A stretch of 64,000 nucleotides of DNA from Hoylesella buccalis ATCC 35310 (GTDB lineage Bacteria; Bacteroidota; Bacteroidia; Bacteroidales; Bacteroidaceae). The stretch spans positions 96,971 to 160,970 of the forward strand of contig NZ_ADEG01000058.1 of the NCBI RefSeq assembly GCF_000177075.1. The letters are read 5' to 3'. Within the stretch, counting starts at the first letter, position 1; every line of letters begins with the position of its first letter. The translations under genes were made by a program, and so were the position numbers. Under the pieces are notes generated by a model. The model was not told where the DNA came from and searched no databases. It saw only the letters and a list, made by a program, of their open reading frames with translations. This document shows positions 43,539-51,985 of the stretch, one piece after another.

Positions 43539-44606
43539 ATGAATATGAGCTTGTGTTATTCTGTCAGTAAGCGCACACTGCACTTCAAAAATCCTGCCAC
43601 TACCTCACGGGGAGTATACCAAACGCACAAGAGTTACTATGTAACCCTTTGGCGTGAAGACCGTCCTTCCATCAAGGGGGTGGGCGAGTGTGCCACCTTG
43701 CCTGATTTAAGTTGTGACGTTTGTCCTGATTATGAGCAAATATTAACCGAAGCGTGCAATGAGATGACGCACGATGGGCGTATCAACTACGAGCGTTTGC
43801 GACCTTATCCGTCAATACTCTTTGGGTTGGAAACGGCGTTGGCGCAAATAAAGGCAAACGGAAGTGCTGCTTTGTTTCACACCCCTTTCGCACGAGGAGA
43901 GGAGGGAATCACTATCAACGGCTTGGTGTGGATGGGTACATTTGAGGAAATGCTGCATCGGATGCAGGAAAAATTGGAGCAGGGTTTTCGGTGCGTGAAG
44001 TTGAAAATAGGGGCTATCGACTTTGAGAAAGAATTGGAACTGGTGCGCGCTATCCGTTCGCATTTCACCTCAGAGCAAGTCCAATTGCGCCTTGATGCCA
44101 ACGGAGGTTTCACACCTGATGAGGCTCTCGCAAAGTTGGAACAGTTGGCTAAGTATGACATTCATTCGATAGAGCAACCCATCAAGCAGCATCAGTGGCA
44201 GCAAATGGCGCGCTTGTGCCGTGAGTCGCCCATTCTAATCGCACTCGATGAAGAACTCATTGGTGTGAACCAGCGACATGAAAAAGAAGAGTTGCTCAAT
44301 GCCATACGCCCTCAATACATCATTTTGAAGCCTTCGTTGCATGGTGGCATGTATGGAACAGAAGAATGGATAACGTTAGCAAGACAACGAAACATAGGCT
44401 CATGGCTCACCAGTGCGTTGGAGAGTAATGTGGGATTGAACGCCATTGCACAACTTGCCGCAAAGATTTATGGACCGCATGTCACCTTTCCGCAGGGCTT
44501 GGGAACAGGACTTTTGTTTACGGACAACGTTCCTATGCCGTTGGAAGTGAGAGGAGATCAGTTGTGGTTCATGCCGACAAAGACATTAAATGGAGGTAAA
44601 AAATGA
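43539..44606 (+). CDS. menC: o-Succinylbenzoate synthase
   Basis: 355 residues, enolase superfamily; dehydrates SHCHC to o-succinylbenzoate. Catalytic lysine motif VKLKIGAIDFEKEL, metal ligands in LRLDANGGFT, SIEQPI and ALDEEL, and ILKPSLHGG are present. I start at MNMSLCYSVSKRTLHF (43539), 5 bases after the preceding stop; a longer frame overlaps the upstream gene. Its last 4 bases overlap menE. Confidence 0.95.
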   Translation: MNMSLCYSVSKRTLHFKNPATTSRGVYQTHKSYYVTLWREDRPSIKGVGECATLPDLSCDVCPDYEQILTEACNEMTHDGRINYERLRPYPSILFGLETALAQIKANGSAALFHTPFARGEEGITINGLVWMGTFEEMLHRMQEKLEQGFRCVKLKIGAIDFEKELELVRAIRSHFTSEQVQLRLDANGGFTPDEALAKLEQLAKYDIHSIEQPIKQHQWQQMARLCRESPILIALDEELIGVNQRHEKEELLNAIRPQYIILKPSLHGGMYGTEEWITLARQRNIGSWLTSALESNVGLNAIAQLAAKIYGPHVTFPQGLGTGLLFTDNVPMPLEVRGDQLWFMPTKTLNGGKK

Positions 44607-45679
44607 CTTATCAAGAATTTATCAGCGAATGGAATGATGATGCACGGACTATTCATGTGCAAACCAGTGGGTCGACAGGTGCGCCGAAGAAGATGAATGT
44701 AAGGAAGGACAGAATGATTGAAAGTGCCAAGATGACGTGTGACTTCCTTGGATTACAGCCTGGTGACACCGCATTGTTGTGCATGAATCTCGATTATATT
44801 GGCGCCAAGATGATGGTGGTTCGCTCACTGGTCAGGCAACTCCGTTTGATACAGGTAGCCCCCTCCGGCCATCCGTTGGCAACGGTTGGCGTTCCAATTA
44901 CCTTTGCCGCTATGGTTCCCCTGCAAGTATATAACTCGCTGCAAGTACCCGAAGAACGGGAAAAATTACGCCAAATCAAACATCTTATCATTGGTGGAGG
45001 GGCTATTGACGATGTCTTGGCAGCCCAACTGCACGACTTTCCTCATGCGGTATGGAGCACATACGGCATGACAGAAACCCTTTCACACATTGCCTTACGC
45101 AGATTGAACGGTCTCGAATCTTCCAGTTGGTACACGCCCCTGCAAGGAATAAAGGTATCAACGAATGCCGATGAATGTTTAGTCATTGACGCTCCGAAGC
45201 TTTGTGATTCGCCCATTGTAACGAATGATATGGCCGAAATCCGAGAGACAAGCACGTCTGAGGGGCAAAACGCCCTTGCTTTTCGCATCATTGGTCGTCG
45301 CGACAACGTCATTAACAGTGGCGGCGTGAAGATTCAGATGGAAGAGTTGGAACGCCTGATTCGTCCTTTCCTCACCATGCCTTACATGGTGACCAAGCGC
45401 AAGAGTGAGAAGTTTGGCGAAATAGTCGTGCTGATGGTGGAGAAAGAGGACGATGACGAGGGAGTAACCTTTGAGGAAAAGTCTGAGTTACCCTTCCTGC
45501 GAGCCATCCACAAACTGCTGCATCGGGCCTTGCCTCGTTATTGGGAACCGCGCCTGTATCTGTCGGTAGACCGCATTCCGATGACCGAAACGGGGAAACC
45601 CAATCGGGCTTTGGCTCAGCGAATGGCCGAGAATCCCGACTTACCTTGCAGCTGCGTCCTTGCGGTGGATGACGAATGA
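44603..45679 (+). CDS. menE: o-Succinylbenzoate-CoA ligase, short form
   Basis: 358 residues, shorter than typical MenE (about 450-480). Adenylate-forming signatures are present: VQTSGSTGAPKKMNV (P-loop-like), WSTYGMTETLSHIALR, FRIIGRRDNVINSGGVKIQMEELE and the final catalytic-lysine region RIPMTETGKPNRALAQ. The N-terminal subdomain is reduced, as in other Bacteroidota MenE. It activates o-succinylbenzoate for MenB. The start overlaps menC (ATGA). It converges on aroB across 58 bases. Confidence 0.93.
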   Translation: MTYQEFISEWNDDARTIHVQTSGSTGAPKKMNVRKDRMIESAKMTCDFLGLQPGDTALLCMNLDYIGAKMMVVRSLVRQLRLIQVAPSGHPLATVGVPITFAAMVPLQVYNSLQVPEEREKLRQIKHLIIGGGAIDDVLAAQLHDFPHAVWSTYGMTETLSHIALRRLNGLESSSWYTPLQGIKVSTNADECLVIDAPKLCDSPIVTNDMAEIRETSTSEGQNALAFRIIGRRDNVINSGGVKIQMEELERLIRPFLTMPYMVTKRKSEKFGEIVVLMVEKEDDDEGVTFEEKSELPFLRAIHKLLHRALPRYWEPRLYLSVDRIPMTETGKPNRALAQRMAENPDLPCSCVLAVDDE

Positions 45680-45737
45680 GTGGGGAAAGAGCCGGCGGCA
45701 AGTAGGATGTCGCGGCAGGGCATGCCACTGATATGCG

Positions 45738-46790
45738 CTACTCGCCTTCGCGAAGGAAGTCGAAAGCGTTTTTAATCTCCTCCATCGTCGCCGTCTGGTT
45801 GAGCTTGATGTCGCCCACGTCGGCAAGCAACGTGAAGTTTATCTCGTCACCAAGATTCTTCTTGTCGTGACGCATCAAGGCGATGAGCTCGTCGTAGTCG
45901 TCGCATGTAAACGGCAATTGTCCATACCATTCTTTAACGAACCTGACCACTTGTCGCATCTTCTCCGTAGGGAAGCCGCACTTGACGCAGCTCAGGTACA
46001 ACTCGCAAACCAGGCCATAGGCGACCGCACAACCATGTAAGACGGGCTTTCGTTTCAGCGACCACGACTCGAACGCATGACCGAAGGTGTGTCCGAGGTT
46101 CAGCGCCTTGCGTATGTTCTGTTCAAAAGGGTCGCGTGTTACCACTTCTTCTTTCACGGCAACCGAAGCGGCAATCATTCCTTGCAGCTGCTGGAAATCA
46201 ACGTCACCGCTCAAGTCGAACGTCAATAATTCGCCCATCATCTTGTCGTTGCTAATCAAGCCGTGCTTCAACATCTCCGCATAGCCGCTGCGCAGGTTTT
46301 CCAGGTCAAGCGTTTGCAGGAATGCTGCGTGCAGGATGACGAAACAGGCGTCATTGAACACCCCTATCTCATTCTTCAGTCCCCCGTAGTTGATGCCCGT
46401 CTTGCCACCCACGGAGGCGTCGACCATGGCCAGCAGGGTGGTGGGGATGTTGATGAAGCGGATGCCGCGTTTGAAGGTAGAGGCGGCGAATCCGCCAAGG
46501 TCTGTCACCATGCCGCCCCCCAGGTTGATGACGCACGAATGGCGGGTAGCTCGTTCTTCTTGCAGTGCCGTCCATATCTTTTCCACCGACCGCAAGTCTT
46601 TGTGAACGTCAGAAGCGGGGATGGTGATGAGCTGTGCGCCTTTCAGCAAGTCAAACTCACGAATCTTCGGCCAACAATGTTCGGCGGTCACGTCGTCCGC
46701 AACGACGAAAATGCGGTCGGGTTGGCATGCTGCAATCGCCTTGGACAGGTCAGCTTGCAAATTTTTGGATAGGATAATCTTTTGTTTCAT
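45738..46790 (-). CDS. aroB: 3-Dehydroquinate synthase
   Basis: 350 residues. Second step of the shikimate pathway, making 3-dehydroquinate from DAHP with NAD and zinc. The signatures VINLGGGMVTDLGGFAAST, FINIPTTLLAMVDASVGGKTGINYG, and the zinc ligands in RSGYAEMLKHGL and LNLGHTFGHAFE are visible. It supplies chorismate, which the adjacent men genes consume. A TAAATTTG box (minus, 46809-46816) lies 18 bases upstream. Confidence 0.97.
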   Translation of the reverse strand: MKQKIILSKNLQADLSKAIAACQPDRIFVVADDVTAEHCWPKIREFDLLKGAQLITIPASDVHKDLRSVEKIWTALQEERATRHSCVINLGGGMVTDLGGFAASTFKRGIRFINIPTTLLAMVDASVGGKTGINYGGLKNEIGVFNDACFVILHAAFLQTLDLENLRSGYAEMLKHGLISNDKMMGELLTFDLSGDVDFQQLQGMIAASVAVKEEVVTRDPFEQNIRKALNLGHTFGHAFESWSLKRKPVLHGCAVAYGLVCELYLSCVKCGFPTEKMRQVVRFVKEWYGQLPFTCDDYDELIALMRHDKKNLGDEINFTLLADVGDIKLNQTATMEEIKNAFDFLREGE

Positions 46791-46816
46791 CTTCTCTTTT
46801 TATGGGTACAAATTTA

Positions 46817-47586
46817 ATAAAAAAAGCATATACCCATGCCATTCGGGTGGTCTATTGAGCCACGGAACTCACATTTAAGATGGTTGTTCGGTGTAAACCG
46901 ACAATTATAACCTTTTGCATGAATGAAGAATGAAACTGCCATTTACGACACGATGTGATAATATTGTCGAATGGCAACCAACAAAACCTTTTTTTTTGTT
47001 AACAAACCTTTCGTTTGTTAAATCAATTCATTTTCTTTGACAAAATAAAATTGGAAAATAGAAAAAATGGTGAGAATTTTAAGGCGTTGTCTGCCTTAAA
47101 CTCATCATTTTGTACGCTATTCACATGGGTTAAATCGCCAATTAGTATGCTTTTGCTGTCCAATATGTATGCTTTTGCGCCCCAATATACATCATATAGA
47201 GGGCGTTTTTCGCACAAAAAAAGAGGTTTTTTGACCCAAACACGATGCTTTTTGATTTCGATTTATGCTTAATAATTATGTAAATCATTAATAATCAAAT
47301 AAATATAAAAACTCTCTCATGATTAGTTTATTTTCCACGCATGAATATGTTGGTTGAAAAACGCTCAGCATTTGTGTTAAAAAAACGTTGCGACGGAAGA
47401 CTTTTCATCGTAGAGCGTTCCATTTGTTTTAAAATGAAAAGCACCCTTGTTTCATGATAGAGGCGTGTGTGTTGAGCCATCTTTTCAACAAACTGTCGCT
47501 ATGATTTACAGGTAGGCGATGGGGTAGATGCAGGTATTTCCCCCAACAAGGTAGGAAAAACCCTATGCAGCAATAGTGAAAACATC
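46817..47586. other. Gene-free AT-rich region between aroB and the lipoprotein gene
   Basis: No plausible ORF. Contains AAATAGAAAAAATGGTGAG (47055-47073), like the module beside other arrays, a small hairpin TTAAGGC/GCCTTAA (47079-47099), a TTTGTTAAC-type inverted repeat near 47000-47022, and the 22-bp-periodic array at 47097-47206. The part from 47210 to 47586 shows nothing I can name. Confidence 0.5.
47097..47206. repeat. 22-bp-periodic degenerate array, locus 7 (5 units)
   Basis: Units start at 47097, 47119, 47141, 47163 and 47185. The third and fourth share GTATGCTTTTGC; the second and third end in CCA. Exact 22-base steps. Confidence 0.75.
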
Positions 47587-47618
47587 TTTGGATATACTAG
47601 ATCTATTGTGTATTTTTG
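47587..47618 (+). promoter_or_regulatory. Promoter of the 176-residue lipoprotein gene
   Basis: TTTG (47587-47590), 20 bases, TATTTTTG (47611-47618). Confidence 0.75.
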
Positions 47619-47655
47619 CAATAGATAAAATTATGAAACTTTAAAATATACGACG

Positions 47656-48186
47656 ATGAAAAAGATGATGAAATTATTACCTATCGTGTTAATGGCACTC
47701 TTCACGGTCAGCGTTACCTCATGTAGCGACGACAATGATTATTATTATGAAGACCCTTACGATAACTCTCAGGACGTGCTGTATGAGATGGCACAGACCC
47801 TGCGTGGACATTGGACGGGAAAGACCGCTGCTCGCTTTAAAGACCCCGATGGACTATTGCGGGAAGAGGTGTACGACACCGACATAGAATTTGATATGTA
47901 CGATTCCAACTCGCGCAATGGTCGTGGCCGCCAGGTGGATTATTTCAATGGGGAAATGGCTTACGATAGAACGTTCTCTTGGGCAATCGATTCTCGATCT
48001 GGAGACATCATCATTACCTATGATGGTGAAAATGGGAAGAAATTCCAGATGATTATTGATTTTGACGACATGAAGCTCGATGATCACACATTCTCTGGCG
48101 TGATGGTTGGCACTGGTGAGTCGGATGAGTTTTCATATACTCGCTATACTTATGCCAAGAAGGTGACGATGGATTTTGAGGAGTGA
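47656..48186 (+). CDS. Lipoprotein of unknown function
   Basis: 176 residues. Lipoprotein signal peptide ends in VTSC (Cys23), followed by an acidic, tyrosine-rich linker (SDDNDYYYEDPYDNSQD) and one beta-rich domain (LRGHWTGKTAARF ... DTDIEFDMYDSN ... DIIITYDGENGKKFQMIIDF ... DHTFSGVMVGTGE). This looks like the small lipocalin-like or membrane-binding lipoproteins common in Bacteroidota, but I do not recognise a family with certainty. It has its own promoter and converges on the nuclease gene with a 36-base gap. Confidence 0.8.
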   Translation: MKKMMKLLPIVLMALFTVSVTSCSDDNDYYYEDPYDNSQDVLYEMAQTLRGHWTGKTAARFKDPDGLLREEVYDTDIEFDMYDSNSRNGRGRQVDYFNGEMAYDRTFSWAIDSRSGDIIITYDGENGKKFQMIIDFDDMKLDDHTFSGVMVGTGESDEFSYTRYTYAKKVTMDFEE

Positions 48187-48222
48187 TGAAGATAAGCCAG
48201 GGCCGGTTGCCATTGCTGATGA

Positions 48223-49143
48223 TTAGGGCAACCCCCAGGCTCGTTGCACTTTCTCTACTGGTAATGTTTCTACTCGGCGTTCGATAGCGTCGGGTAGATT
48301 GCAGAAAAAGTCGATGCCGGTCTTCTGTTCCAGCTCGTGGATGTTGACGACGTATTTGCCGAGCGACGTGTCACCGTTGGCCTCGTGTTCCACCCAGAAA
48401 CCGAGAGCTTTGTAACCCATCTTGTTCTTGCACAACACGGCCATGAAGAAGTATTTGGGAACGATGAGCCCTTGACCGAGGGTGGTCAGTATTTGACTGC
48501 CGTTGTCTATGGTTCCGCCTTTGCAGACGTACAGCGTGTCACGAAAACTGTCTTGATTCCAAGATCTTATTTGTGCTTCCATGTTCTTCCAAACTCCATC
48601 ATTGAAGGCGTGCACTTGTGGCATCATGTTGGAGAGATAAAAGGTCTGGATGTTAGCTTCTCTTGACCCCAGACGGTCGGCTGAGGGGCAGATGTGGCCG
48701 TGGTCGTAGCCTGTACGCCAGAAAGGATCCCTGTCAAATTGGTAGGCTGATGGAATATTCTCGTCGCGTGGATATTGATTGGTATCCGATCGGTAGCGGC
48801 TGGTATGGGTTTCGCTAACGCCTCGGTACATCTGGTAGCAGCTCCAACGTAGTGATTTCTTGCTGGTGTCCCACTCGGTAGAATAGTTCACACCACGTTC
48901 GCCAGTACGTTTGTTGAGCAGTGCCTTGTGCACGATGATCATGCTGCTGCCTCCTTTTACTTTTGGAAACTCCAAACGACTGACCTCAGGAGGCATCATG
49001 GGGTTGCCTACGGTGGATACGCCAATATGTTGGTTGGCGTTGACGTTGGCTTCAGCAGACTTTTTTGAACCATTGTCGTCACTGCATGATGCCAGTGCGA
49101 GGATGGCGAAGAGTGGGAAGAGAAAGTGGTTTAGTTTGTTCAT
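48223..49143 (-). CDS. DNA/RNA non-specific endonuclease lipoprotein (NUC1 type)
   Basis: 306 residues from MNKLNHFLFPLFAILALASC (lipobox Cys20), so an exported, lipid-anchored nuclease. The catalytic signature of beta-beta-alpha-metal nucleases, DRGHLxP, is seen as YDHGHICPSADR (around residue 140), with the downstream metal-binding Asn region FYLSNMMPQ ... DGVWKNMEAQI. The Arg-to-His change in DRGH leaves the catalytic His in place. It would degrade DNA and RNA at the cell surface. The rpmE2 terminator stands 18 bases before its start codon, so it is expressed by read-through or from an unseen promoter. It sits near a TonB receptor and a second nuclease, suggesting nucleic-acid scavenging. 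Confidence 0.9.
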   Translation of the reverse strand: MNKLNHFLFPLFAILALASCSDDNGSKKSAEANVNANQHIGVSTVGNPMMPPEVSRLEFPKVKGGSSMIIVHKALLNKRTGERGVNYSTEWDTSKKSLRWSCYQMYRGVSETHTSRYRSDTNQYPRDENIPSAYQFDRDPFWRTGYDHGHICPSADRLGSREANIQTFYLSNMMPQVHAFNDGVWKNMEAQIRSWNQDSFRDTLYVCKGGTIDNGSQILTTLGQGLIVPKYFFMAVLCKNKMGYKALGFWVEHEANGDTSLGKYVVNIHELEQKTGIDFFCNLPDAIERRVETLPVEKVQRAWGLP

Positions 49144-49160
49144 CGGCGTGTGGTGGAATG

Positions 49161-49207
49161 AAAAAAGTGCGACCGACCGTATATGCAACTACGCCCGAAC
49201 GCACTTT
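49161..49207 (-). terminator. Terminator/attenuator between rpmE2 and the nuclease gene
   Basis: AAAGTGCG (minus strand, from 49207) pairs with CGCACTTT (49164-49171) and is followed by TTTTTTC. It lies 27 bases past the rpmE2 stop. Confidence 0.75.
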
Positions 49208-49233
49208 CTTGTCGTCAAAAAAAGTTTTGTATC

Positions 49234-49485
49234 TTATTTCTGAATCTTACCGTAACGGTTCATGAAGCGGTCTACACGACCTGCCGTGTCAACAAGTTTG
49301 CTCTTACCGGTATAGAATGGGTGCGAGCTGCTTGAGATTTCTACTTTTACCACTGGGTAAGTTTCGCCTTCAAATTCTACTGTCTCGTTACTCTTGCATG
49401 TAGACTTTGTAAGGAACATATCGCCGTTGGACATATCTTTGAATACGACGGGGCGATAGTTTTCTGGATGAATTCCTTTTTTCAT
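49234..49485 (-). CDS. rpmE2: 50S ribosomal protein L31, type B
   Basis: 83 residues, the length of the zinc-free L31 type. [17 protein letters not shown] and [28 protein letters not shown] are family signatures. The CxxC zinc ligands of type A L31 are absent (one Cys only, in TKSTCKSNE). In bacteria with both types the B form replaces the A form under zinc limitation; whether a second copy exists here is not visible. It has its own promoter and terminator, so it is independent of the receptor block around it. Confidence 0.97.
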   Translation of the reverse strand: MKKGIHPENYRPVVFKDMSNGDMFLTKSTCKSNETVEFEGETYPVVKVEISSSSHPFYTGKSKLVDTAGRVDRFMNRYGKIQK

Positions 49486-49533
49486 TTTGATTTCTTATTG
49501 AATATAATTGAATTAACTAAGCTATATGGGCTG

Positions 49534-49565
49534 CAAAAGTACGAAGAATTTCGCAAACAGCCAAA
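49534..49565 (-). promoter_or_regulatory. Promoter of rpmE2
   Basis: On the minus strand TTTG (49562-49565), 20 bases, TACTTTTG (49534-49541). The ATG is about 49 bases downstream. Confidence 0.8.
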
Positions 49566-49583
49566 CGTATCAATGCTTTTTTG

Positions 49584-51017
49584 TTATTTCACGACTAAGT
49601 TTTTCAGTTCCCAGGTGCCGGCCGACTGTGCAGTGCTTTTGTACTGGAAGGCGATTCTTACGTCTTTCTTGCCTGCGTAGACGCTGAGGTCAACGGTTGA
49701 GTTGACGGAAGTCCAGTCCTTGTTCGACGGCCATTTGCTGGGCGTAAGAACCTCCCAAGTGGCTGTCGAGGGCTTGCCACTCTTATAGTTCGTAGATATC
49801 TTGATGAAGATTTCGTCTTTCAGAGAGGTGAAGAATTTTGCGGCTTGTTCAACAGACAACGTGACAGAAGTCTTGCCGCTCAGGTCGAGGGCAGGTGAGA
49901 TGAGCCAACTTTCCGTCTCGTATTTCTTGTTTTGGAAAAAGGCACTGGCCTTCACTCGGTGGTTTTTCTTGTCCAAAAACCATACAGCTTTAAGGCCTTG
50001 CGGCAGGTCTTTCTCGTTGGCAATGGTAAAGGAGCCCAGGCTCTCGGCGAACGTTTCGTTCAGGATGTCGGTGGAAGGCGTTACTGGCTGGCCGGGTTTT
50101 GTCCCGAGACTCTTGGTACCGACCAAGGCATACGATACGTTTTTCAGTCCCGTGATGGTAAAGTATGTCTCTATGTCTCCATAGAGTTTTATCTCTTTCT
50201 TGTATAAGTTCTTGTTTTGCTTGAGGTTGAGTCCAGTCCTAATGTTGCCTTTTGGCAGTTGTATAGGCATGCAGTTGGCGATGTTTGTTTCATCAGCCTT
50301 GTCGGCAATCAGGAGGTTGGTCTCTGTTTCGCATCCCTCTGCGGTGAACTTGGCCTCATTTTTGTCCTTTCCAGGAATGAATCCCACGATGTATCCCTTG
50401 ACGAAAACCTTGGCAACCTTGTCCTTTTTCATCGCTGATGCTACGTTGAAGGGTGATGCCTCTGTGCCTTCACCGGAGGGATTGACAGTGGTTCCCGGTT
50501 CCTGTGGCTGCGAGTTGTCGCTCGTCTTGCCATTAACTGAGTAGAGATAGCTCTTGTTGATAACGGTTTCCGGCGTGTTCCCCATGTAGTTTGTGAACTG
50601 TCCGCAAACCACAACCTCGTCACCCACCTTGATATTCTCTGAGGTGAACTTCTTATTTCCCAATCCTAAGCTGCGGAAGATGTAGAGCTGCCCCTTGCTT
50701 GTGCCATCGTCAGATATATAATAGGTGGCATTGCCGAAATTGGATGTGTTGATTTCCTTGATGGAGACAATCTTGCCCTTGACGTAGACCTCAGCCGAGT
50801 TGGCACCGGTCTCGAGGCCTTTGATCATCTTGATGGCACCTGCCACGTTGTATGGGTCTTTTAGTGTTCCTGTTCCCTTGGCATCAGTTGGGACAATAAT
50901 CTCGCCGCCGCCATTGTCCTTGGGGTATTCGTAGGGTGCGGGAACGTCCTCACAACTGGTAAGGCTCAGTGCCGAGATGGCCAGCGAAAGGAATGAATAA
51001 AATAGCTTTTTCATCAT
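49584..51017 (-). CDS. DUF6359-type OB-fold lipoprotein with C-terminal jellyroll
   Basis: 477 residues. Lipobox LTSC (Cys22). Two successive OB-fold-like domains follow: residues ~55-155 (VYVKGKIVSIKEIN ... YYISDDGTSKGQLYIFRSLGL ... VGDEVVVCGQF) and ~180-300 (VFVKGYIVGFIPG ... NLLIADKADETN ... IKLYGDIETYFTITG). The last ~150 residues (SWLISPALDLSGKTSVTLSVEQAAKFF ... WELKNLVVK) look like a choice-of-anchor-J/MAM-like jellyroll. Related OB-folds occur in extracellular nucleases. It is the third gene of the receptor unit, 95 bases after the DUF5689 gene. Nucleic-acid binding is inferred. Confidence 0.8.
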   Translation of the reverse strand: MMKKLFYSFLSLAISALSLTSCEDVPAPYEYPKDNGGGEIIVPTDAKGTGTLKDPYNVAGAIKMIKGLETGANSAEVYVKGKIVSIKEINTSNFGNATYYISDDGTSKGQLYIFRSLGLGNKKFTSENIKVGDEVVVCGQFTNYMGNTPETVINKSYLYSVNGKTSDNSQPQEPGTTVNPSGEGTEASPFNVASAMKKDKVAKVFVKGYIVGFIPGKDKNEAKFTAEGCETETNLLIADKADETNIANCMPIQLPKGNIRTGLNLKQNKNLYKKEIKLYGDIETYFTITGLKNVSYALVGTKSLGTKPGQPVTPSTDILNETFAESLGSFTIANEKDLPQGLKAVWFLDKKNHRVKASAFFQNKKYETESWLISPALDLSGKTSVTLSVEQAAKFFTSLKDEIFIKISTNYKSGKPSTATWEVLTPSKWPSNKDWTSVNSTVDLSVYAGKKDVRIAFQYKSTAQSAGTWELKNLVVK

Positions 51018-51112
51018 TATTTCTTTTATTGATAGTTGTTCTTTTGGGTTTGGGTTCTTGGCTTTCAGTCAAGAGTGCCATTAGTTTCCGAATCTCCGAC
51101 AGTAGCCTTAGC

Positions 51113-51970
51113 CTATTTGGCCGGCTTGATGTCGTCGCCTGAGCGTAGCAGGATTTGCCAGGTGTCACGGTATCTGGTAAAGATGCCCGTGATGTCCACG
51201 GAACCTGTTGGCATGGGCTGGTTGGCAAAGTCGGCGAAGGTGCTGGTGCGAACTACCATTTTATTGCTGCTGATACCTGCCAGAGTGCGGTTCACCGCAC
51301 TGGCTATCAGAGCGGCACTCTTGTCATTGGGTGCGAAGACGGCCTTGCCGTCAGCCTCTTTCAGTCTGACGTTTTTCAGGGTCATGAGCTTTCCACAGTG
51401 CTCTGCCATGTACTGTCCGTTGCTGATCTTGCTGACATCGAACACTGTAGGCTCTATCTTACCTGGTTGAACAGAGCCTATGAGCTTGTAATGGCGTTCC
51501 CAAACATAGCGGTTCAGGCGACCCACCTGTAGCTCTCCCGTTCTCTTGTTGGTGTATACGCCACCTATTTGTCCTTGGTTGGCATTGCCACCTATCTTTA
51601 ATCCTTTTAGTGAAATAAGCACTTCCTGACCCACGGGCAGGTAACCGTATAGGGCACCTTGTGCCACAGAGATGATGATAGCCCCCGTCTCATCCTGTAA
51701 GGCAAATTGGTTGTAGAGGTTTCCTTCGATGTCGTTGCCAGTCACCCAACCTTTGATTTGCACGTCTTCGGTTATCTCTTCCAAGCCGTTCGATGCAATC
51801 GCACTATTGTACTTAGCTTTCAACTGCTCAATGGTGAGTACATTTGTCTCCGTGAGTTGCTTGTTTCCGTAGGGCGGTTCATTTAGGTCGGGAGCGTCAT
51901 AGTCGGCACCCATGCACGAAGCCAAGAGGGTGCAAGCCAGCACCATGATGATATGTTTGAGCTCTTTCAT
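51113..51970 (-). CDS. DUF5689-type OB-fold lipoprotein
   Basis: 285 residues. Lipobox LASC (Cys19). Residues ~45-150 (LTIEQLKAKYNSA ... VQIKGWVTGNDIEGNLYNQFALQDETGAIIISV ... VGQEVLISLKGLKIG) match the DUF5689 OB-like domain; a second beta-domain (YMAEHCGKLMTLKNVRLKEA ... GSVDITGIFTRYRDTWQILLR) follows. DUF5689 proteins often accompany TonB receptors and secreted nucleases or phosphatases, as here. It begins 15 bases after the receptor stop, surely cotranscribed. The protein is probably the surface lipoprotein partner of that receptor. Confidence 0.85.
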   Translation of the reverse strand: MKELKHIIMVLACTLLASCMGADYDAPDLNEPPYGNKQLTETNVLTIEQLKAKYNSAIASNGLEEITEDVQIKGWVTGNDIEGNLYNQFALQDETGAIIISVAQGALYGYLPVGQEVLISLKGLKIGGNANQGQIGGVYTNKRTGELQVGRLNRYVWERHYKLIGSVQPGKIEPTVFDVSKISNGQYMAEHCGKLMTLKNVRLKEADGKAVFAPNDKSAALIASAVNRTLAGISSNKMVVRTSTFADFANQPMPTGSVDITGIFTRYRDTWQILLRSGDDIKPAK

Positions 51971-51985
51971 GTCTTTGTCGTTATG

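Noticed and set aside
45372..45728. 118-codon minus-strand ORF between menE and aroB
   Set aside because: Mostly antisense of menE; arginine- and proline-rich translation without recognisable features.
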